From positions 45,108,209-45,172,208 of the forward strand of contig CM039509.1 of assembly GCA_022432975.1 (NCBI GenBank): a DNA stretch of 64,000 nucleotides, given 5' to 3'. This document shows positions 48,192-58,162 of the stretch, one piece after another (within the stretch, counting starts at the first letter, position 1; every line of letters begins with the position of its first letter). This DNA comes from Begonia masoniana. Taxonomy: Eukaryota > Streptophyta > Magnoliopsida > Cucurbitales > Begoniaceae. The translations under genes were made by a program, and so were the position numbers. The notes below the pieces were generated by a model that saw nothing but the letters and a program-made list of their open reading frames with translations, was not told the DNA's origin and did not search any database.

Positions 48192-50803
48192 TTCTCGCAC
48201 GAAGACAGATCTAAACGACAACCCAAATCCCAAATTCCCAATAAAAACCACGCCGGCAAACTAATAATCACCGGAACTGTGTCTTCTCCTCCTGTCACCC
48301 AAAACGGCTATAAGACCCGGCGTGGTCTAATGAGCTGTCGACAGATGAAGAACACGAATCATGCAAAGATCGACGATAACAGAAAACGTGAATCACAAGT
48401 TGATATCCACCCAGAATAAAAAACAAAAACGAAAATTACATAAAGGTTTTGCAGGGAAGAGTCCCGCCGCAGACCAGCAGTATCAAACAAGACGCAGAGA
48501 AGAGAAATCGATTATTCCTATATATATACACACGCACCAAAAAGGACCTGTGGTGGTGAAAGAATCAGCCAGCAATCCAATAGCCGGTCAAGGATGGAGG
48601 AATCAATCTCATAAAATAGTCGGAGGTAAATCAATGAATTAGCTGGTAACAGCAAAAATTATTCAAGGATTTGCGCGTGCTACCGTTAATGGCGTATAGC
48701 CTTTTCAAGACGGAGGATGATATGCTTCTCGTCCTGTCGTCCAAATAAATTCTTGGTCGTACTTAATACCTTAATAATCATTATTCTCCAGAGAAAAACG
48801 TTAATGTGTCAATTAATTATGCGTTAATGTGTCAATTAATTATTGAATAAAAATTTAAATTTTAAAAATATTCGCTAACGTTATAAGTAATAATTGAAAA
48901 AAATTCACTAACGTGTCAAGTAATGATTAAACGAAAACATTGACTTCGGTCGAATTCCAGAACCCGAGATGTGCCCAAAAGCTCTAATTTGAATATATGT
49001 AACTTTTGTCTATATTTAATTGATATAATTAGTTAACTGATGTGATTAATTAATGTATTTTAAGTTATTAATTTTTAATATAAAATAATAAAAAGACGAG
49101 GAATTGGCATATAATAATTATAAAATAAGAGAGCCTCAATGTTTCTCATTTTACCAAACTTGATCCCACTTGCATTTTAGTCGTCACAGTCTACACTTGG
49201 GGTTTTCTTTGAATTGATTTTGTACCAATTTAATTCTTTGACTAAGTCATTTACTAAATATTCAACCCCCTACTAGAAGAAAATTAAAATTTAATAAAAT
49301 ACATATTAGTCGTCAAACTTATAGACTTAACCGCATCATTAGATGTACGGCCAAAGAAATCAAGTTTTTTATAATATGATCGGGACAATTTTTTAGAGAG
49401 AAACGACTTTTGATGGAATAATTGTGGCAATTTTTACGATTTACAGAGTTGAAAAACTCAACTCCTAAAATCGTTTAAAGTAATTTTGGCAATAGTTGTT
49501 TTTTTATGAAAATTGTCCAGCAAAGAAGATCACGTGACAAAAACGTAATTTTTTTTATTGTACTCCTAGACTTAGTTGCTAACGTCCATAAATTTAATTT
49601 AAGGGATGAAAATGAATTAGGATGGACACAAACAAAAGTTGCCAAAATATATGAAACTTGTACATATGGCTGCTCTCTAAGCTAGGTTTGATCAATAAAT
49701 TTGTATCAAGACTTAGATCATTTGTTAAAATGAAGGATGGTAGTAAAAACGAGAAGAAATTGTTACGATGGGAACATGGAAATTGAATATTTGCCTTAAA
49801 GGATGTTTTAATATTTGAGGTTTCATACCAAATTTTGTTTAATGGTGGACTTTGTTGTTTGGTGTACCAAACTCTCATTGACTCGGTTCCAAAATTAAAA
49901 AAAAAAAATAGTTCATATTTTATTAATTAATATTTGACTTGAAATCTAATGAATTAAACTCTGAATTTTCAAGTTTACTTGTTTTATCCAAGTCATCTTA
50001 CATTTAATCTGTAAACAATTTAAATCAGATAATTGTCATGAACATTAATTAATTAAGAAAAACTACCACAACACTTGCACTTGACTTGACTTATTTTGCA
50101 GGTTCGAGTTTTGGTTTCTCCTGCTAGCATTCTCTCCCAAAAATGAGTCTTTCTAAAGTGAGGAAACCCAAAACAGCAGCTAGGCAATTGCTGAGGACAT
50201 GGCCATGGCTTTGTAGGACAGTTGGAAATCTCAAACTCATGTTTCCTGCATAAATATGGCATGTCATTAAACAACACAGGAAAACTGTCTCGCCATTATG
50301 AACAACCAACCAAAAATTTAGCTTCTAATATTTGTCCAAGAGAGAGATTACTATTAATGAACATTTCATCACAGTTGACATTTCGATATCTAAAGTCTCG
50401 CCAACTTATGTATCCTCCCCACTACATTGAAGTCTTGTCAATCTATTCTACCACAGAATTATAGTCTATATTGTCCTTTAAAAGTTGAAATTATTGTGTG
50501 TGAGCGTTTGTGAGTGTGACTGTGGTGAGAGCGTGTGTCTGTGCGAGAGAGAGAGCCATAATGCCATTCGTTTTTTTACCGGACAAAAATTACCAAAAGT
50601 TCTTGGATATTAAATAAAGATTGCTTCGCCAATCAAAGGGAGAAATTTGATATTCGTACCTTGCTACTCCCCCTACGACCCCGGTTTGAATGTCTAGGTG
50701 CTTGTATTTTATCCTGCATTGCAGAATTAAAATTAGGAAAGGAATACAAAATTGTCAAAATAAACAGCAAGTTATGAAGAACTTTAGATTGGGTGTGATT
50801 TCT
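48192..50803. other. Squalene synthase promoter and intergenic region
   Basis: 2.6 kb without a supported gene. It holds the squalene synthase leader and promoter and a ~22-bp tandem repeat near 48800-48845 (CGTTAATGTGTCAATTAATT). A GT/GA-rich low-complexity run is near 50490-50560. From 50050 to 50803 it may contain the 3' untranslated region of the CRM-domain gene. Small open frames there show no family features. Confidence 0.45.
48519..48529 (-). promoter_or_regulatory. Candidate TATA box of squalene synthase
   Basis: Minus-strand GTATATATATAG lies about 330 bases before the ATG. This would place the transcription start near 48490 and give a ~300-base leader. Position and sequence fit, but this was not tested. 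Confidence 0.35.
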
Positions 50804-53417
50804 TCAAGTTGTCTTTCCTACCAGCAATGTGGGTCTCCTTCTTAAATCTTTTCTCACAAAAATTTTCCGCGCCTGCCTTCTTTTTTCTTCTGCCTTTAGC
50901 TTTGATAGACTGGGCCGGTAAATGATGACTGTTCGACCTATTTGCCCTACAACGACAGAGCCAGTTGCTTCCTCCAACTGTTTTACCACGTCTTGTATCT
51001 CCCCTGGACAAGTTCTGTGAATCTTAATCTGACATACATAATCAATAAAGTGGTATCCATTAGTCCAATTTCATCATGACATAAATTTAAAAACTTACAC
51101 ACAAATCGCAGCAGGATAGCCTCCAAGGCTATCCTGCTTCCCAATTAATTGCCTCCACTCAGTTTATCTTAATATGGAAGCTTTTATTTTTACAAGGGTA
51201 TAACCATATCAGATGAAACAAACAAATGGAAGCTTCAGTCGAAGCTGAATCAGGTTTGGAACACTCAAACAAGACGAACACCAAGCCAGAAATATCAGAC
51301 TGAAGAGTTTAACCAATAATTCGACATCTAGATAAATGAAGAGTTTAACCAATAATTCGACATCTAGATAAAGGCTTTTCACCAGAGAAAGGTGATATGT
51401 GAACAAAACAAGCATGCAAACCTGAAATATATTCAGTATTACCCGAAGGCAAACGGTACAATTGACTTGTACAAAGAATCGCAAATGGGGAATCGCCTAG
51501 CTCATAACAAGGCCAATGAATGGAATTCTTTAAAAAATCGATAAACCTAACTACCCAGTATAGGAAAACTCGAAAACTAACAGATGCAGATGGGTGAGCC
51601 TGCCCACCCTTGACATTGCCAAGCTACAGGTTGAAAAATCATAACACTCCAATTCTAAAATATGATAGGGGACACTAATTAAACTAATGGGAACAAACCA
51701 CAACAAGCCACAGTCAGAAATGAGGGAAAAAAGAAAGTGAATAAACCTTAAGAAGCTCGTTCGCTTCGAGCGTTTCAACGAAAGAAGTCGCAACATTAGC
51801 CGTAACTCCCGACTTTCCAACCAACTGCGATTTGAGCTTGTCCCCCAAGCTATGAGCATAAGAAGCTAACCTTTAAGCTCGTTCGCTTCGAGCGTTTCAA
51901 CGACAGAATCGCACATTAGCCGTAACTCCGACTTTCCAACCAACTGCGATTTGAGCTTGTCCCCCAAGCTATGAGCATAAGAAGCTAACTCTTTCTTCTC
52001 CTTAACCGTCAAAACAGGCGGAGCCACATCGCTTTCGACTGAATGCGACGAAATCTCCACAGTCCCACCTCCAAGCTCCAATCCCACAACTTCCTCATCG
52101 CGGTCTTCAATTTCAACTTCGTCTTCATTCATCTTCATCTTCATCTTCATCTTCATCTTCATCTTCATCTTCATCTTCATCTTCATCTTCATCTTCATCT
52201 TCATCTTCATCTTCATCTTCATCTTCATCTTCATCTTCATCTTCATCTTCATCTTCATCTTCATCTTCATCTTCATCTTCATCTTCATCTTCATCTTCAT
52301 CTTCATCTTCATCTTCATCTTCATCTTCATCTTCATCTTCATCTTCATCTTCATCTTCATCTTCATCTTCATCTTCATCTTCATCTTCATCTTCATCTTC
52401 ATCTTCATCTTCATCTTCATCTTCATCTTCATCTTCATCTTCATCTTCATCTTCATCTTCATCTTCATCTTCATCTTCATCTTCATCTTCATCTTCATCT
52501 TCATCTTCATCTTCATCTTCATCTTCATCTTCATCTTCATCTTCATCTTCATCTTCATCTTCATCTTCATCTTCATCTTCATCTTCATCTTCATCTTCAT
52601 CTTCATCTTCATCTTCATCTTCATCTTCATCTTCATCTTCATCTTCATCTTCATCTTCATCTTCATCTTCATCTTCATCTTCATCTTCATCTTCATCTTC
52701 ATCTTCATCTTCATCTTCATCTTCATCTTCATCTTCATCTTCATCTTCATCTTCATCTTCATCTTCATCTTCATCTTCATCTTCATCTTCATCTTCATCT
52801 TCATCTTCATCTTCATCTTCATCTTCATCTTCATCTTCATCTTCATCTTCATCTTCATCTTCATCTTCATCTTCATCTTCATCTTCATCTTCATCTTCAT
52901 CTTCATCTTCATCTTCATCTTCATCTTCATCTTCATCTTCATCTTCATCTTCATCTTCATCTTCATCTTCATCTTCATCTTCATCTTCATCTTCATCTTC
53001 ATCTTCATCTTCATCTTCATCTTCATCTTCATCTTCATCTTCATCTTCATCTTCATCTTCATCTTCATCTTCATCTTCATCTTCATCTTCATCTTCATCT
53101 TCATCTTCATCTTCATCTTCATCTTCATCTTCATCTTCATCTTCATCTTCTTCTTCTTCTTCGGAGTAGACAGAGGGATGTGGAGTTGGAGGAGAAGAGA
53201 GAGATGAAAAGCGAGCTAGGGACGGAGAAGTAAGCGAAGGTCGAGGAGAGAAAGGACTAGCAAAGTGTGGAGAAGCATGGAAGAAGCATTTAGTAGGAAG
53301 GGAAATGGAGGTAGAGGAAATGAGTAGGGTTTTATAGAAGCAGGCGACGAAGGAGGAGGGTTTGGGATGAAGGAAGAGGTTCTGGATTAGATGAGACGAC
53401 GGTGATAACGCCCCCAT
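50804..53417 (-). CDS. Plastid-type single CRM (CRS1/YhbY) domain protein with a giant Asp-Glu tract, frame disrupted
   Basis: RNA-binding protein of the CRS1/YhbY family, which act in organelle intron splicing or ribosome maturation. The N-terminus MGALSPSSHLIQNLFLHPKP with many Ser and few acidic residues looks like a plastid transit peptide. It is followed by VYSEEEEE and about 340 alternating Asp-Glu residues from (GATGAA)170. The CRM domain starts at PPVLTVKEKKELASYAHSLGDKLKSQLVGKS and continues in exon 2 (51028-50804) as IKIHRTCPGEIQDVVKQLEE, the GxxG-like VVVGQIGRTVIIYRP loop and a basic tail. Exon 1 is 53417-51747. As assembled the frame breaks twice. The array exits into TGA at 52127-52125, apparently by loss of two bases. 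A degraded duplicate of the domain's first part (51871-51989) also precedes the intact copy (51749-51870). It is either a real lesion or misassembly. Confidence 0.8.
51749..51989 (-). repeat. 120-bp tandem duplication within the CRM exon, one copy indel-ridden
   Basis: Copy A (51749-51870) encodes the conserved KSGVTANVATSFVETLEANELLK and ends at a proper splice donor. Copy B (51871-51989) is the same sequence with several one-base losses and one substitution, and lies towards the GATGAA array. The indels concentrate in copy B only, which is typical of uncorrected read sequence. Confidence 0.9.
52128..53147 (-). repeat. (GATGAA)170 hexanucleotide array, coding
   Basis: An uninterrupted 1,020-bp array, 170 perfect hexamers, followed by four GAA-type triplets at its 5' coding side. 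In the gene's frame it encodes Asp-Glu repeats. The Lys-Met and Leu-His frames are by-products. Confidence 0.97.
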
Positions 53418-53882
53418 TCGGCCCTCGCACCTTCCGAACCAGAAAAGGGTATAACCAATAAGTAATAATAATAATATTATTATTATTTATCACTTGCGGG
53501 GGAAAAAATACAAATTAAACCATTTACTTTGGCCGTTTAACTTAAATTTGAATTTTTTTTAACAAAATCTAAATCAAATTTATAGATTTGTTCGGTTTAA
53601 ATCTTAAATTTCGCAAAGCAAACAAATTAGACTCTGCTATTAAAATTAAATAATGTTTAGTTTTGCTCCAATTAGAACCAAACCGACTTGATTAAAATTA
53701 GATCATACTCGGTTATCTCCAATCAAAATCAAACAAAGCTACTTATTGTAATACTTATATTTTTTTAATTTTAATTTTTCAAATTACAAAAAAATGAACC
53801 AAATCTGCACAAACCGATCCAAAAATGAGTCCCAACTGAAAACTATAAAACTGAAATCTAACTTGAAACAAACCGAGCAAAA
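53418..53882. other. CRM-gene upstream region
   Basis: AT-rich, with a short palindromic run of AATAATATTATT type near 53463-53488 and GGTTTGGTT-like low-complexity sequence. No gene or clear LTR end seen; the 3' LTR of the neighbouring copia remnant was not recognised here. Confidence 0.4.
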
Positions 53883-54254
53883 TCAAGTTGAGAAAACGAA
53901 AAAGGAAGCAGTGAAGGAGAAAGAGGAAGCAGTCGAGCTGATTCTCAAAAGGAGTAAATTTAACCACCAATGATTTTTTTGTACTTTTTTCCGAACAAAA
54001 TGATAATCGATCTCAACATGTTTGGATTTTGAGTGCAAAACTAGGTTGGAAACCAGATACGTTGCATTCAAATTATCACAAAAGATGATAAGGGTAGCAG
54101 AGGTGACCATACCAATTTCAGTGAGTTGAGATTGAAGCCAAAGAAGCTCCGCTGCACCATTTGATACACTTCTGTATTCGAATTCAGTGCTGGAGCGAGA
54201 GATAGATTTGTGTTTAGCAGAGGACCAAGAGATAAGGTTTGGGTCTAAAAACAT
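53883..54254 (-). pseudogene. Copia RNase H fragment
   Basis: 123 open codons with LISWSSAKHKSISRSSTEFEYRSV, LLWLQSQLTEIG, FCDNLNATYL and HVEIDYHFVRKKVQ, the copia RNase H signature blocks. YRSV replaces the usual YRA(L/M). Confidence 0.9.
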
Positions 54255-54497
54255 GTAATAGTCACTTGTGCTCTTACTGTCGTCTGAACACGAAGCCTAA
54301 TCGGCATCTGTAAAACAAGTGAGGTTAAAATAGGATGAAAGAGTAAATCAAATGCCCAAAGATAAGGTGCCTTGGAAGTAACGAAGAATTCTTTTAACAC
54401 ATTGCCAATGAACATCAATAGGGTCATGCATGAACTAACATACTTTGTTGACGGCAAATGCAAGTATTCAGTGCAGATAGTGAAGACAACAATATGC

Positions 54498-54998
54498 AAG
54501 TGTCAACAGGAACATGAAGATGTCGACTTGTGCAAACAGAAGCAATTCAAGTGTCAACAGGAACATGAAGATGTCGACTTGTGCAAACAGAAGCAATTCA
54601 AGTGTCAACAGGAACATGAAGATGTCGACTTGTGCAAACAGAAGCAATTCAAGTGTCAACAGGAACATGAAGATGTCGACTTGTGCAAACAGAAGCAATT
54701 CAAGTGTCAACAGGAACATGAAGATGTCGACTTGTGCAAACAGAAGCAATTCAAGTGTCAACAGGAACATGAAGATGTCGACTTGTGCAAACAGAAGCAA
54801 TTCAAGTGTCAACAGGAACATGAAGATGTCGACTTGTGCAAACAGAAGCAATTCAAGTGTCAACAGGAACATGAAGATGTCGACTTGTGCAAACAGAAGC
54901 AATTCAAGTGTCAACAGGAACATGAAGATGTCGACTTGTGCAAACAGAAGCAATTCAAGTGTCAACAGGAACATGAAGATGTCGACTTGTGCAAACAG
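54498..54998 (+). repeat. 51-bp minisatellite, about 9.8 copies, inside the copia RT region
   Basis: Identical 51-bp units, each containing GTCAACAGGAACATGAAGAT and GTCGACTTGTGCAAACAG. They sit where the middle of reverse transcriptase, including the YVDD block, should be. They are flanked by RT sequence before (GFVDSSFP) and after (the MHDP-type block near 54400-54440). 51 is a multiple of three, so 168-272-codon frames are open on both strands; these are not genes. Confidence 0.95.
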
Positions 54999-55795
54999 GA
55001 TACTACTGAAGGAAAAGAGGAGTCAACAAACCCAGGAAGTTGTTGCATATACAATTGTTTGGTGAGATCACCATGCAGAAAGACGTTGTTTATATCGAAT
55101 TGTCAGATTTGCCAACCTAGAAAAAATGCCACATATAAAATAGTACGCACCGTTGTAGGTTTGACAACTGGGCTAAAAGTCTTATCATAGTCAACTCCCT
55201 CAGTCTGATCATAATCTTTTGCCACTAACCGAGCCTTATAACGATTAATAAAGCCATTCGAGTTAAGTTTGGTCTTGAAAATCTATTTGCAACCTATATT
55301 CTTAGCACCTGTAGGCAATGGAGTAAGAGTCCACGTGTTGTTTTTATGGAGAGTCAAAATTGTTAACTTAAAATGAGTTTAATATTAATGTGTTTTTGAT
55401 GATGTTTAATTAAAATGTGTTTAACGGTAATATGGTTTTGATGATGATATTTGAGAAATTGATTAACTTAAGAAATGAATGATTTTGCAAGTATCTTAAT
55501 TGAGAATGCCCTTGAAGAAGGGTATTTAGTACTAATGAAGTTTATTAAGTGTGTGATAGTCAAAAGGAAGAAAAACCATTTCGGAGTGCTTCAAGTGTCG
55601 ACCGTTGAATGCAGAGAAGATTGAAGTGTCGACCACGAGGTTCGGCCGATGGAAACAGAGAACAAACAAGTGTCGACTGGGATACATAGGTGTCGACCGA
55701 TGGAAACAGAGAAGAAACAAGTGTCGTCTGAATCGTCAAGTGTCAACCAAACTTGGAAAGTGTCGACCCCAAGGATCGAACCGAGGCAAACAGAG

Positions 55796-56291
55796 GATGT
55801 CGACTTGTGCAAACAGAAGCAATTCAAGTGTCAACAGGAACATGAAGATGTCGACTTGTGCAAACAGAAGCAATTCAAGTGTCAACAGGAACATGAAGAT
55901 GTCGACTTGTGCAAACAGAAGCAATTCAAGTGTCAACAGGAACATGAAGATGTCGACTTGTGCAAACAGAAGCAATTCAAGTGTCAACAGGAACATGAAG
56001 ATGTCGACTTGTGCAAACAGAAGCAATTCAAGTGTCAACAGGAACATGAAGATGTCGACTTGTGCAAACAGAAGCAATTCAAGTGTCAACAGGAACATGA
56101 AGATGTCGACTTGTGCAAACAGAAGCAATTCAAGTGTCAACAGGAACATGAAGATGTCGACTTGTGCAAACAGAAGCAATTCAAGTGTCAACAGGAACAT
56201 GAAGATGTCGACTTGTGCAAACAGAAGCAATTCAAGTGTCAACAGGAACATGAAGATGTCGACTTGTGCAAACAGAAGCAATTCAAGTGTC
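55796..56291 (+). repeat. 51-bp minisatellite, about 9.7 copies, in the solo LTR
   Basis: The unit is identical to that at 54498-54998, about 0.8 kb away. The surrounding LTR has degenerate relatives of the unit (GTGTCGACC/GGAAACAGAGAAG), so the array most likely arose here. Confidence 0.95.
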
Positions 56292-57077
56292 GACCGAAAT
56301 TTATAAGTGTCGACTGATGAATACAGAGAAGATCAAAGTGTCGACCACACTATAGAAGAAATCGACCAGAACATATTTCAACGTCTATCATCTAACACCA
56401 ACAGTAACAAAGTGTAGACTGATTCTTAAAGGTGTCGACTAGCACTGCTTACAACAGTCTTCTATTTATGCTCAACGGTAACAAATTGTCAACCGATTTT
56501 AAGACAGGCCGACCACTTGTAACAAAATCCATATAGAACTATAAATTGAAGAATTGAAGAAATAAGGCAACAAGAACAACAACAAGAACGTGAAATATCT
56601 CTCAACGATTCAAAAAGCTTGAACTTCAATTATTTCCTCTCTCATATTACTCACTTGAGATTTTATCTGTTAAGAGAGTGTTGCTTGAGTTTCAAAAATC
56701 TTTTTGTACTAAAAACATTGAGAAAAGGTGTACCCCTAAGAGAGAAGTGTAGAGGCAGTTGATTGACGCCCGTAAAGATCAATCAAAGGTGTAAAGACAA
56801 TTGATTGTTGCCTGTGAAGTTCAATCAAAGATTCTCTCGGAAGAGAAGGAAAGAATCTTCCAGGGGAGTCCTTGGAGCGCGGACATAGGCAAAGTTGGCC
56901 GAACTGCATAAACAATTTCGGCATCATTTCTCTTTTCCCTTAACTCTTACTTGCTATTGATTAAATTTATCTTATCAATTCAACTTGAATTCATTTAGGT
57001 TATACAATTAAGAGCAAACAATCAATTTAATAGCAATCACAATTATTAAGAATTATAGGAAGCAAAAGCCTAATTCA

Positions 57078-57093
57078 CCCCCCCCCCCCCCCC
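57078..57093. repeat. Poly-C run of 16
   Basis: Near the 3' edge of the solo LTR. The related LTRs here have a short mixed CACCC(T)CC stretch, so the run may be slippage or a sequencing artefact. Confidence 0.85.
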
Positions 57094-58162
57094 AGGTAAA
57101 AACAATCCTACAAAAATCTCATCATGCATAACAAGCATCCAATGGTTGTATTTGGACGCTTGCTGAAAGGCAGTGGGTTCAAGGATGAAGTTAGTTTGAG
57201 TAGTGAAAGCCTTTGATTTAAATATACCGTCTTTGGATCGTGTTCTCATGGAATGACGATTGATGGTAAATGGTCGATCGATCTAGTTTGATGAAGGAAT
57301 TTGTAAGTTAGAAGAAGAAGGAGACTGTAGTGGAGCGGAATGAGAACAATTAGTGTGAATGGAAATGGGTGTGGGGAGGATGAGAGAGGAAGTGGGCTCG
57401 AGTGTTATGGTAGAGGAATTAGTAAGTGTAGAAAAAGGTAAGGTGTTTATAGGAATAGAGAATGTGGGTGGTAATGGCAGTGAGGGAGTGACTGTGGAAA
57501 AGGGAAATGAGAACTCGTCAAAGGAGACATGACAATTGACATAAATTTTAGTTGAAATATAATTTAGACATACATAACCCTTGTGATGAGAGTTATAGCC
57601 TAAGAAAACACAATGAATGGAATGAGGTTATAACTTATGTTGATTAAAGGGGCAAAAAAACAGAACACAAAGACAACAAAAAACACAGAGGGATGAGTAA
57701 GGAGGCAATTTACCAAATAAACACTGAAAATGCGAGTGATTGTTTAAAACAGGTGTAGGTAAAAAATCGATTACCATAGTGGTAGTGGTAAAAGCGTAAG
57801 ACCAAAACTTTTGAGGAACAGAAGAATAGAACGAGAGAGCTAAACCAGTTTCAACAACATGACGATTCTTTCGTTCTTGACAGCCATTTTGATTAGGAGC
57901 GTATGGACATGAGATGCGATGATTTATGCTAAGTGTTTTAAAAACATATCATAAAGACTGAAATTCTCCACCCCAATCAGACTGCACTTTTTTAATAGTA
58001 AAACCAAACTGATTTTGAACTAATTTATGAAAGTCAAAAAAGATTTTATGAACACCACTTTTCAATTTTAACAGTAAAGCCACATAAAACGTGTACAATC
58101 ATCAACAATTAGTAGAAAATAACGATCACTAGTAATAGAACAAACAGGGGAAGGACCCCACA

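Larger units (their letters stand above)
55361..57112 (+). mobile_element. Solo LTR (Sirevirus-like), 1.75 kb, in the copia RT
   Basis: Starts TGTTAACTTAAAATGAG, ends AATCCTACA, and is flanked by the duplication AAAAT (55356-55360 and 57113-57117). Its first ~150 bases (TTTTTGATGATG, then GCCCTTGAAGAAGGGTATTTAG) and last part match the layout of the Sirevirus-like LTRs at 17744-20532, so it is a distant relative. It holds the second 51-bp array and many dispersed GTGTCGACC motifs. Confidence 0.88.

Noticed and set aside
50053..50309. Cys-rich 74-codon minus-strand ORF
   Set aside because: No family resemblance and no splice link to the CRM gene, whose stop at 50804 is upstream in its direction.
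52043..53233. Leu-His and Lys-Met polymer frames over the GATGAA array
   Set aside because: By-products of the array in the wrong frames. Only the Asp-Glu frame joins a credible transit peptide.
54372..56317. Repeat proteins (CQQEHEDVDLCKQKQFK units and MFLLTLELLLFAQVDIF units)
   Set aside because: 51-bp minisatellite divisible by three, open on both strands, in transposon DNA.
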